From NCBI GenBank assembly GCA_026395315.1, contig JAPLYY010000074.1, positions 1 through 12,647 on the forward strand: a DNA stretch of 12,647 nt, in the 5' to 3' direction. The notes under the pieces were generated by a model. It searched no databases, had not been told where the DNA came from, and saw only the letters and a list, made by a program, of their open reading frames with translations. The stretch's first letter is position 1; each line of letters begins with the position of its first letter. Shown piece after piece: positions 7,192 to 12,647 of this stretch. The DNA comes from Candidatus Shapirobacteria bacterium (lineage in GTDB: Bacteria > Patescibacteriota > Microgenomatia > UBA12405). The position numbers and the translations under genes were made by a program.

Positions 7192-7575
7192 TTATTTTTG
7201 ATCAACAGATTTTAGTAAAGAATCGGAAAAAGTTACGATTAAAAATCGTAATAATTGTTTAAATTGTTTATCAGGAAAACCGTTAAGATTCTGATTAATA
7301 TGGTTGATTTTGTCCTGAACAGAGGTAACAATTGGTAAATTATTGAGATTTTTTAAAGCGGACTGGCTTGGCGGCGGCAGGCGACTGATTAAGTTGTCAA
7401 TGGCCGGTTGCAGATTTAATTGTTCCTGAAGAGTAATGGTTGAGTCACCCAGAATATGGGCCTGACCATTGGATACATAGGTATAAATTAAAAATATGGC
7501 GGCGGCAAAAATAAACCAACGGAAAAGCATTTGGACGGAAAAATGGAATTCGTTATCTTTGGACTTATGGGACAC
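7192..7575 (-). CDS. Small single-pass membrane protein, unknown function
   Basis: 127 aa from a GTG at 7575, the first start codon after an in-frame TGA at 7581-7579. A polar N-terminus (1-16) precedes one transmembrane helix (about 17-35, [17 protein letters not shown]). A helical, proline-interrupted region follows (SRLPPPSQS, 64-72), then an amphipathic C-terminal helix (about 100-127). I recognise no family. ATG codon 16 is a possible alternative start just before the helix. It lies 11 nt after the thioredoxin-like gene and 1 nt before prfB, and its last codons contain a perfect inverted repeat (7233-7251). Placement suggests an envelope role, without direct evidence. Confidence 0.65.
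   Translation of the reverse strand: MSHKSKDNEFHFSVQMLFRWFIFAAAIFLIYTYVSNGQAHILGDSTITLQEQLNLQPAIDNLISRLPPPSQSALKNLNNLPIVTSVQDKINHINQNLNGFPDKQFKQLLRFLIVTFSDSLLKSVDQK
7233..7251 (-). other. Perfect 8-bp stem-loop followed by a short T run, upstream of prfB
   Basis: TTACGATT, a 3-nt loop and AATCGTAA form a perfect inverted repeat. In the direction of transcription it is followed after AC by five T residues (about 7227-7231). It lies inside the 3' end of the unknown membrane-protein gene, about 43 nt before the prfB ATG. The stem has only two G-C pairs, so at most it is a weak attenuator or RNA-processing site, or chance in AT-rich DNA. Confidence 0.3.
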
Positions 7576-7586
7576 AATTCATTCTA

Positions 7587-7961
7587 TCATTTGGCGGCTA
7601 ACCAATCGATGATCGGCTGGTCGCCGGAAAGACATTTGTTAATGGAAGGAATATAACCAAAAGGCACGCCAATCCCCTGACTGGTGTCAATTTCCGGACA
7701 TTTTTTAGCTGTAGTTTCTAGCTCCTGTTGATTGGTTTTATTACTGTAAACCTCTTTGAGACTAATTTTTATTTTTTGATCAAGTTTATTAGTAGTAATA
7801 TATTCTTTAACTTTTTCACAGTGGGGACAACCTTGGCCCCAATAGATAACTAAATCTGGATTTGAAATTACAATATCAACGGGGGATGGTTTTTTAGATA
7901 GCAATTGAAATAATCCGTAAAACAGAGCAATTACAATAATTATGGTGATTACTTTTTTCAT
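7587..7961 (-). CDS. Membrane-anchored thioredoxin-like protein with CPHC active site
   Basis: 124 aa. An N-terminal membrane anchor (about 4-21) leads to a thioredoxin/glutaredoxin-like fold. LVIYWGQGCPHCEKVKEYI (37-55) contains the redox pair C45-P-H-C48, and GVPFGY (98-103) carries the probable cis-proline P100. Two further cysteines, C88 and C110, flank the cis-Pro loop, a layout familiar in small CPR proteins of this type. CPHC is the DsbA motif, so an outward-facing thiol-disulfide exchange role is likely; whether it oxidises, reduces or isomerises is not visible. The ATG overlaps the cyclophilin stop as ATGA (4 nt), a classic coupled start. It sits between an exported cyclophilin and an unknown membrane protein. 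Confidence 0.82.
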   Translation of the reverse strand: MKKVITIIIVIALFYGLFQLLSKKPSPVDIVISNPDLVIYWGQGCPHCEKVKEYITTNKLDQKIKISLKEVYSNKTNQQELETTAKKCPEIDTSQGIGVPFGYIPSINKCLSGDQPIIDWLAAK

Positions 7962-8536
7962 TTAGTATTTTGGGTAATTTCGGTGATGTTATCACCCTGT
8001 TTAATTTGATTAAGAACATCAAGCCCGGAAATAACCTGACCAAAATTGACATAATCATTGGTTAAATGTTGACAACCATCGGTAGTAAAACAGATAAAAA
8101 ATTGGCTGTCGTTACTGACATCTTTGTTGCCGGGGGAACGGGCTAAACCTAAACTACCACGAACAAAGGGGGTGGAATTAATTTCAGATTTAATCGTACC
8201 GCCACCGGTGCCATCGCCTTTGGGATCGCCGCCTTGAGCCATAAAATCGGCAATAACCCGATGAAAAGTTAAGCCGTTGTAAAAACCGGCATTGACTTTA
8301 GTTAAAAAGTTTTTAACAGTATTAGGAGTTAAATCACGAAAAAGTTTGATAACTATAGTACCGTGAGTGGTTTTAAGACCGACAACGGTATCGATGGATT
8401 TTACTGGAGCAAGGGAAGTGGTTGTCGGTGCTAGAGAAATCAAGGAAGTCACTGACGGATTGGGGGTGGGAGTAGACTTACTACAGGCAGAAAGAACGAG
8501 GCCAAAAAGAAGGGCTATCAGAGTTTTGGTTTTCAT
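7958..8536 (-). CDS. Cyclophilin-type peptidyl-prolyl isomerase lipoprotein
   Basis: 192 aa. A lipoprotein signal peptide ends in the lipobox LSAC with C18 as lipidation site, followed by a Ser/Thr/Pro linker (19-46). The cyclophilin domain (about 50-190) shows FYNGLTFHRVIADFMAQGGD (85-104) with catalytic R93 and substrate-pocket F98 and Q101, then GSLGLARS (127-134), SQFFICF (144-150) and VNFGQVISGLDVL (163-175). The enzyme catalyses cis-trans isomerisation of Xaa-Pro bonds, here on proteins outside the membrane. It is a short single-domain form like other bacterial cyclophilins. It lies 3 nt after the C39-like gene and overlaps the thioredoxin-like gene by 4 nt; together they look like an exported-protein folding set. 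Confidence 0.93.
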   Translation of the reverse strand: MKTKTLIALLFGLVLSACSKSTPTPNPSVTSLISLAPTTTSLAPVKSIDTVVGLKTTHGTIVIKLFRDLTPNTVKNFLTKVNAGFYNGLTFHRVIADFMAQGGDPKGDGTGGGTIKSEINSTPFVRGSLGLARSPGNKDVSNDSQFFICFTTDGCQHLTNDYVNFGQVISGLDVLNQIKQGDNITEITQNTK

Positions 8537-8539
8537 GGC

Positions 8540-9307
8540 CTATTTTAACAGAATTAGGATGCGAGGGGTGCCGGAATTGATATCTTCTTTTGTTAGTGAA
8601 GCAGGGAAATCGTGGATGGCATTCATTAGTAAACCGTAAGAGTAATGAAAATAGGCCCCAAATTGGGTACCGACATCATGAACTATAAATTCCTGTCTAA
8701 GGTCATCGTAACCCAGAATGACAATGTTGTGATACCAAGGCCCCCCGCTTTTGAAGTGTGAATTTTGAGCAAAGAGGATTTTGCCGTTGGCGGGAACAAT
8801 GACCGGAATATTGGCAGCAATTGACTGTTTGATTTGGTCAAGCGTGGGATTATCAATGATTTTAGGGGTAAGATGGAGATAATTTGAAGCTACTATTGCC
8901 ATTTGAGAAATATTGATATCAATAGGATAGTTTTGAGAGGTTTCGAAATCGAGCATATTGAGAATAGCTTGTTTTTGGTCAGTTAAAGATGGCGATTGAT
9001 TTTTATAGTAAAAATCAAGAGTTAACAAGGAGGCCTCTTCGCACGTATCCTGCCAAGGAAGATCCCAGTTCTTCTCCGGAGCCTGTTGAATGAAGGCAGT
9101 TTTGATTAAATGAGCATTGGGAAGACCATTTTTTTCGATAATTGTGGGTTTGGGAGTAGCCGTTTCAACTACCCGATCAATTGTTTGGGAAAGTTGTTGG
9201 GTTTTATTATTAATTTTGGCGGAAAGATTAATATTTTTCGATAGTACCCACAAACTTGCAAGTAGGGATAATGGGAGTAGAATATAGAGGATTCTGAGGG
9301 GTTTCAC
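8540..9307 (-). CDS. Membrane-anchored C39-like papain-fold protein
   Basis: 255 aa from a GTG at 9307. A transmembrane signal anchor (about 6-23) and a polar stalk (24-65) precede a C39-like domain. FIQQAPEKNWDLPWQDTCEE (72-91) holds the probable oxyanion Q75 and nucleophile C89. H193 (WYHNIVILGY) and D211 (VHDVGT) complete a triad. These proteins are frequent in CPR genomes; substrates are unknown and could be peptides, surface proteins or wall peptides. GTG is the only common start codon near the anchor: an in-frame TAA lies eight codons upstream and the next ATG is far inside. It is the first gene of the array, starting 2 nt from the divergent typA ATG. The -10 before it falls within typA codons 2-5. 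Confidence 0.82.
   Translation of the reverse strand: MKPLRILYILLPLSLLASLWVLSKNINLSAKINNKTQQLSQTIDRVVETATPKPTIIEKNGLPNAHLIKTAFIQQAPEKNWDLPWQDTCEEASLLTLDFYYKNQSPSLTDQKQAILNMLDFETSQNYPIDINISQMAIVASNYLHLTPKIIDNPTLDQIKQSIAANIPVIVPANGKILFAQNSHFKSGGPWYHNIVILGYDDLRQEFIVHDVGTQFGAYFHYSYGLLMNAIHDFPASLTKEDINSGTPRILILLK
9296..9301 (+). promoter_or_regulatory. Shine-Dalgarno of typA
   Basis: GAGGGG ends 8 nt before the typA ATG at 9310, a good anti-Shine-Dalgarno match at normal spacing. It decides the start and requires a transcribed leader, so the typA promoter must lie inside the 5' coding region of the divergent C39-like gene. The best -10 candidate there is GATAAT (9267-9272), without a clear -35. 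Confidence 0.65.
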
Positions 9308-9309
9308 GT

Positions 9310-11157
9310 ATGAAATTATATCAAGATATTAGAAATGTCGCTGTTATTGCCCATGTTGACCATGGCAAGACGACACTGGTTGACGCTCTACTGAAGCAGA
9401 CACATACATTTCGGGATAATCAGGAAGAAATGACTGAAGACAGAATCATGGATAGCAACGACTTGGAAAGGGAAAAAGGGATCACTATTTTATCCAAAAA
9501 TACCTCGGTTTTTTATAAAGATTATAAAATTAATATTATTGATACCCCGGGACATGCTGATTTCGGCGGCGAAGTTGAGAGAGTGATGAATATGGCTGAT
9601 GGAGCTTTGCTGATTGTTGATGCGGCCGAAGGACCGTTATCACAGACCAAATTTGTCTTAAAAAAAGCTTTGGAAGTGGGATTAAAGGTAATTTTAGTCA
9701 TTAATAAGATTGACCGGAAAGATCAAAGAGTTAAAGAAGTGGTGGCTGATACGGAAAATCTATTTTTATCATTAGCAGCTGACCCGGAACTGTTGGATTT
9801 TCCGATAATTTATGCTATCGGCAAAGACGGCAAAACTTTTTACCAAATGCCTGACGATTTAAATTCAACCGGTGATACTACTCCCCTGTTTGAAACCATA
9901 ATTAGGACAATTCCATCCGGTAGAAAAGACGTTGATAAGCCATTTCAAATGTTGATTTCGGCATTTGAAAAGAACGGATATCTAGGAAGATTGGCTTTAG
10001 GCAGGATAAACCAAGGAAAGATTAATAAAAATGATTTTGTGTCATTAGTCAGTTCGGATCAAAAAGCAATCGGAAATTTTAGGATTGAAAAAATGTATGT
10101 CAATGAAGGGATTGAAATGATTGAAGCGGATACAGCCGAAAGTGGTGAAATTGTCTATTTGTCCGGAATATCACACCTAGAGATTGGGGAAACTTTAACC
10201 GATCCACGGTATCAAGTAGCTTTACCGATGATTGAAGTGACGGCACCAACAATTAAAGCCAGTTTCGGACCAAATACATCACAATATGCCAAAGATGAGG
10301 CGAAATTTTTAACCAGCCGGGAACTGAAAGAAAGATTAAGAGAAGAAGTGGAAACCAATTTGGGGTTAAAAATTGAAGATGATCCCCGGGATAGTATCAG
10401 AACCATCGTTTCGGGCCGGGGCGAACTGCATTTAGCCATATTAATTGAAAAATTACGCCGGGAGGGGTTTGCCATGGAAGCGGGAAAACCGGAAGTTATT
10501 TTTAAGACAATTGACGGTAAAGTGACGGAACCGTTTACGGAAATGACTATTTTGACCCCGGATGAGTATGTCGGGACGATAACGTCAGAATTGGGTAAGC
10601 GAAAGGGTCAAATGATTGATATGGTGAATGATGAGAAAGCGGGTACTAAAATGATTTATAAGATTTCAGAAAGAAGCGCTTTGGGATTGAGAAGTATTTT
10701 AATGACAACTACCAGAGGCCAAGTGTCGATTAGCTATTTATCTTTAGGATACGAACCGAAATCGGATGATATATTAAGAAGCCGAAATGGGGTGTTAATT
10801 GCCTCGATTAGTGGTAAAGCTTTGTCATTTGGCATTGACTTGGCCCAAAAACGGGGAATTACGTTTGTGGGGCCGACGGAACCGGTATATGAGGGACAAA
10901 TTGTCGGTTTCCGGCCGGTCAGCGGAGATCTGGAAATTAATATCTGCAAGGGTAAACAGTTGACGAATATGCGGTCGGCCGGAAATGATGATGCTATTAT
11001 CTTGGCACCGCCGGTGAAATACAGTATTGAAGAGGCTTTGGATTTTATTGAAAGCGATGAATTAATTGACGTGACTCCCAAAAATGTCCGTCTACGGAAA
11101 AAGTTTTTGACTAAAGTTGACCGGGTGAGGGCGGAACGGAAGGGACAGTCAAATTAA
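9310..11157 (+). CDS. typA: Translational GTPase TypA/BipA
   Basis: 615 aa, the usual BipA length. GTPase motifs: G1 AHVDHGKTT (14-22), switch I REKGITI (54-60), G3 DTPGHADFGGEVERVM (78-93) and G4 NKID (132-135). Beta-barrel domain II, two EF-G-like folds (with SGRGELHLAILIEKLRREGF, about 369-388) and the BipA-specific C-terminal domain (RNGVLIA, VYEGQIVG, TNMRSAGNDDAI) follow. BipA binds the 70S ribosome and helps 50S assembly, especially under cold or stress. Variations from E. coli: the G5 region reads YAIGKDG where YASALNG is usual, and PSRGLIGFRS is replaced by SERSALGLRS. Unlike most genes here it has a strong Shine-Dalgarno. It is divergent from the C39-like gene (2-nt gap), and its last 47 nt overlap the convergent small gene at 11111. 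Confidence 0.96.
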   Translation: MKLYQDIRNVAVIAHVDHGKTTLVDALLKQTHTFRDNQEEMTEDRIMDSNDLEREKGITILSKNTSVFYKDYKINIIDTPGHADFGGEVERVMNMADGALLIVDAAEGPLSQTKFVLKKALEVGLKVILVINKIDRKDQRVKEVVADTENLFLSLAADPELLDFPIIYAIGKDGKTFYQMPDDLNSTGDTTPLFETIIRTIPSGRKDVDKPFQMLISAFEKNGYLGRLALGRINQGKINKNDFVSLVSSDQKAIGNFRIEKMYVNEGIEMIEADTAESGEIVYLSGISHLEIGETLTDPRYQVALPMIEVTAPTIKASFGPNTSQYAKDEAKFLTSRELKERLREEVETNLGLKIEDDPRDSIRTIVSGRGELHLAILIEKLRREGFAMEAGKPEVIFKTIDGKVTEPFTEMTILTPDEYVGTITSELGKRKGQMIDMVNDEKAGTKMIYKISERSALGLRSILMTTTRGQVSISYLSLGYEPKSDDILRSRNGVLIASISGKALSFGIDLAQKRGITFVGPTEPVYEGQIVGFRPVSGDLEINICKGKQLTNMRSAGNDDAIILAPPVKYSIEEALDFIESDELIDVTPKNVRLRKKFLTKVDRVRAERKGQSN

Positions 11158-11392
11158 TTTGGGGTTGAGGGACGAGTTTTTTAATATAATTGGTAACAAC
11201 ATTGGTAATATTCAGTTGGCTAAAAAAGTAGACCAAAATTGCGGCAATAACAACGGTGCCAAAAAGTGTTCCCAGAGAATGCCAAATACCGGAAGAAAAG
11301 TTGTAGGCAGCGTTTTTGAAGGGATTGGATAAGACGTCGAATTTCTTATTAATTTTTCTGAGTTCGGACAACAATTCTTCATCCGGGGTCAT
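11111..11392 (-). CDS. Small DUF5665-like single-pass membrane protein
   Basis: 93 aa. A charged helical start, ELLSELRKINKKFDVL (6-21), is followed by NFSSGIWHSLGTLFGTVV (31-48) and a transmembrane helix (about 38-60), then a short proline-rich tail. The 'ELRKIN...NF..GI...LG...GT' pattern is that of small DUF5665-type membrane proteins frequent in CPR bacteria; the function is unknown. The ATG overlaps the HIT stop by 4 nt (ATGA), so it is probably translated by coupling. Its 3' end lies antisense to the last 47 nt of typA, so the C-terminal proline-rich tail is encoded opposite typA codons. It ends in TAG. Confidence 0.72.
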   Translation of the reverse strand: MTPDEELLSELRKINKKFDVLSNPFKNAAYNFSSGIWHSLGTLFGTVVIAAILVYFFSQLNITNVVTNYIKKLVPQPQINLTVPSVPPSPGQL

Positions 11393-11781
11393 TGATTAAT
11401 TTTATCAGCAATTAATTGAAGTTGAATACTGGTTGGATTTGAACGAAGTTTTTCCGAAAACAATCCGGTCAAGCAATCATCTTTATAACGGGGCAGAAGA
11501 TGGACGTGGGCGTGAGGTACTTGGTTACCCATGGTCAAATAGCTGATGAACAATGGATTTAATGTTTTTTGAATTTGTTGAGTAACTTGAAGAATGAAAG
11601 ACCAGTATTGATCAAATTTAGGAACGTCGTAGACCCAACGATAATGAATTTTTGGAATAATAATAGAATGGCCTTCGGTGAATGGTCCAATATCAAGAAA
11701 AGCCAGAAAATTGTCGTTCTCAGCAATTTTTTGACAAGGGATAATGCCAGATACTATTTTACAAAAAATACAATCTTCCAT
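11389..11781 (-). CDS. HIT-family nucleotide-binding hydrolase
   Basis: 130 aa from the ATG at 11781. The N-terminus EDCIFCKIVSGIIP (2-15) with C4 and C7 is the classic HIT/HinT start, GHSIIIPKIHY (37-47) the conserved core strand, and HAHVH (90-94) in VPHAHVHLLPR the histidine triad. HIT enzymes of this type hydrolyse nucleotide phosphoramidates or dinucleoside polyphosphates in the cytoplasm. An open frame continues 17 codons upstream, but it would run into the DHH gene and HIT proteins normally begin with this CxxC segment. The chosen ATG shares one base with the upstream stop (TAATG), and a Shine-Dalgarno lies 7 nt before it. Confidence 0.92.
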   Translation of the reverse strand: MEDCIFCKIVSGIIPCQKIAENDNFLAFLDIGPFTEGHSIIIPKIHYRWVYDVPKFDQYWSFILQVTQQIQKTLNPLFISYLTMGNQVPHAHVHLLPRYKDDCLTGLFSEKLRSNPTSIQLQLIADKINQ

Positions 11782-12647
11782 TATGGTTCTCCCAACTCGG
11801 GATAGGTTTGGTGAATAATTTTTAACAAACATTTTTTGGCTTTAGGAAGGGAATATGGTAGGGTGGCGCCGGCAGCAGCAGAATGACCACCACCAAATTT
11901 TGTGTTGACGGCAATTTTACTGACATCAAATTGATTTTGGCGTTTCCGCATACTTATTTTAATTTGATTTTTGGATGTTTCCATCATAGTGATACCCATT
12001 TCCCAACCGACAACAGCTTTTAATTGATTGGCGATTTCGACATTGCCGATATCGTTGGGATTGATCCTTATTTTTTCCAATTGTTTTAAACTCAAAGTGC
12101 TGATGGCCACTTTACCGCCAAAATATGTTTGGATATTCGAATACATAAAGCCGATTAGCTTGAGTCTTTGAGGATCATCATTGTTTTCAATTTCATAAAT
12201 ATAACGATGATAATCAGGACAGACAAAAGCCAGTTTAGAAGCGATGAAAAATGTTTTTGATGATGTAAGAGGATATTTATAACCACCGGTGTCAGTATAT
12301 AGCCCCAAAAGTAAACAAGCCGCTTGATCGTAAGAAAATTTTTTTTGATATTTAAGAATAAATTCAGCAACCAATTGGCTGGTGGCCGGAGCATCTTTAT
12401 CAACCCAATTTAAGTCTCCAAAAATTGTACTTGAGGTATGATGATCAATAACGATAACTGTTAGTGTCGGAGGAAACTGAAAACCATCGGTTTTGGTAAC
12501 CTGACTGACCGATGAAGCATCAAGTGAGATAAATAAATCATATTTAGATAAATCGATTTCTGAGATATTTTTTTCAATAATATTCTGAAAACCTGGTAAC
12601 ATTGATAAATATTGTGGTAGTTTGGAATCTCCCTGAATTAGGGTAAC
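11781..12647 (-). CDS. DHH/DHHA1 family phosphoesterase (NrnA-like), C-terminal part (cut by window edge)
   Basis: The minus-strand frame is open to the right edge, giving 288 visible residues; the N-terminus with the first metal-binding Asp motif is outside. An internal ATG at 12602 is not a credible start, because the upstream codons continue the fold (residues VTLIQGDSKLPQYL at the edge). Visible landmarks are LFISLDASS (D43), VIDHHTSS (DHH at 68-70), YTDTGGYKYP (D119) and the DHHA1 motif FGGGHSAAAGA (251-261). This matches bifunctional oligoribonuclease / pAp-phosphatase proteins of the NrnA type, which degrade nanoRNAs, pAp or cyclic dinucleotide products using Mn. The exact substrate within the family cannot be told. 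It heads a minus-strand cluster with the HIT and DUF5665-like genes, with stop and start sharing one base. Confidence 0.9.
   Translation of the reverse strand, partial: VTLIQGDSKLPQYLSMLPGFQNIIEKNISEIDLSKYDLFISLDASSVSQVTKTDGFQFPPTLTVIVIDHHTSSTIFGDLNWVDKDAPATSQLVAEFILKYQKKFSYDQAACLLLGLYTDTGGYKYPLTSSKTFFIASKLAFVCPDYHRYIYEIENNDDPQRLKLIGFMYSNIQTYFGGKVAISTLSLKQLEKIRINPNDIGNVEIANQLKAVVGWEMGITMMETSKNQIKISMRKRQNQFDVSKIAVNTKFGGGHSAAAGATLPYSLPKAKKCLLKIIHQTYPELGEP
11789..11793 (-). promoter_or_regulatory. Shine-Dalgarno of the HIT gene
   Basis: GGGAG on the minus strand, 7 nt before the ATG at 11781, lies within the last codons of the DHH gene. It supports the short HIT start and, with the TAATG junction, suggests coupled translation. 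Confidence 0.55.

Noticed and set aside
7188..7205. TTG start five codons upstream of the prfB ATG
   Set aside because: The added residues are not part of RF2 and would overlap the upstream gene by 14 nt, while the ATG at 7190 is 1 nt after its stop, as at most neighbouring junctions.
11150..11161. 12-bp palindrome across the typA stop codon
   Set aside because: No loop, AT-rich and not followed by a T run, so it is not a terminator; probably chance.
11782..11832. 17-codon N-terminal extension of the HIT protein
   Set aside because: It is read within the DHH gene, precedes the conserved CIFCKIV start of HIT proteins, and the internal ATG has a Shine-Dalgarno and a TAATG junction.
1..12647. 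Defence system, CRISPR array, phage or insertion element
   Set aside because: No direct repeats with spacers, transposase, integrase or terminal repeats were seen; all genes read as housekeeping, envelope or small CPR membrane proteins.

Overview
The window looks like a chromosomal segment of a Candidate Phyla Radiation (Patescibacteria) bacterium, most likely a Microgenomates-type lineage. It is AT-rich and extremely gene-dense: the longest non-coding stretch is the 78 bp between the first two genes, and there is no gap over 300 bp. Neighbouring genes mostly abut or overlap. Several small membrane-anchored proteins are of kinds common in CPR genomes: an OB-like anchored domain, a DUF5665-like protein, secreted C39-like papain-fold proteins and a CPHC thioredoxin-like protein. 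The placement is inferred from gene content, not from a marker tree. An intact RF2 gene, and TGA used as the stop of several genes, point to the standard bacterial code and argue against the recoded-UGA CPR groups (Gracilibacteria, Absconditabacteria/SR1).

Layout. At the left edge (1-576, minus) is the N-terminal part of a GT2 glycosyltransferase. It is transcribed divergently from a secreted, DUF11-like surface protein with a C-terminal NPVTG sorting-like tail (655-1278, plus). That gene meets, tail to tail with 1 nt between stops, the end of a tightly packed 11-gene minus-strand array (9307 down to 1280). In transcription order the array is: anchored C39-like protein, cyclophilin lipoprotein, CPHC thioredoxin-like protein, unknown membrane protein, release factor 2 (prfB), LytR-CpsA-Psr (LCP) protein, SAM methyltransferase, membrane-anchored OB-like protein, ftsE, ftsX, and a coiled-coil plus C39-like secreted protein. 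Gaps within it run from -14 to +30 nt. typA/bipA (9310-11157, plus) starts only 2 nt from the head of this array. Its 3' end overlaps by 47 nt a second minus-strand cluster (DHH phosphoesterase, HIT protein, DUF5665-like protein), which runs off the right edge.

How the genes fit together. The array combines translation termination (RF2) with cell-envelope work: extracytoplasmic folding (cyclophilin, thioredoxin-like), cell-wall polymer attachment (LCP) and division-linked wall hydrolysis (FtsEX plus a PcsB/RipC-like partner). The most notable feature is that the FtsEX partner keeps the expected signal peptide and coiled coil but carries a C39-like papain fold where known partners carry CHAP, NlpC/P60 or LytM domains. 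Regulation also stands out. Two minus-strand starts have a TGn-TATAMT extended -10 only 6-7 nt before the start codon, implying leaderless mRNAs. A clear Shine-Dalgarno is visible only before typA and the HIT gene. I see no CRISPR array, tRNA, rRNA, insertion sequence, phage gene or defence system.
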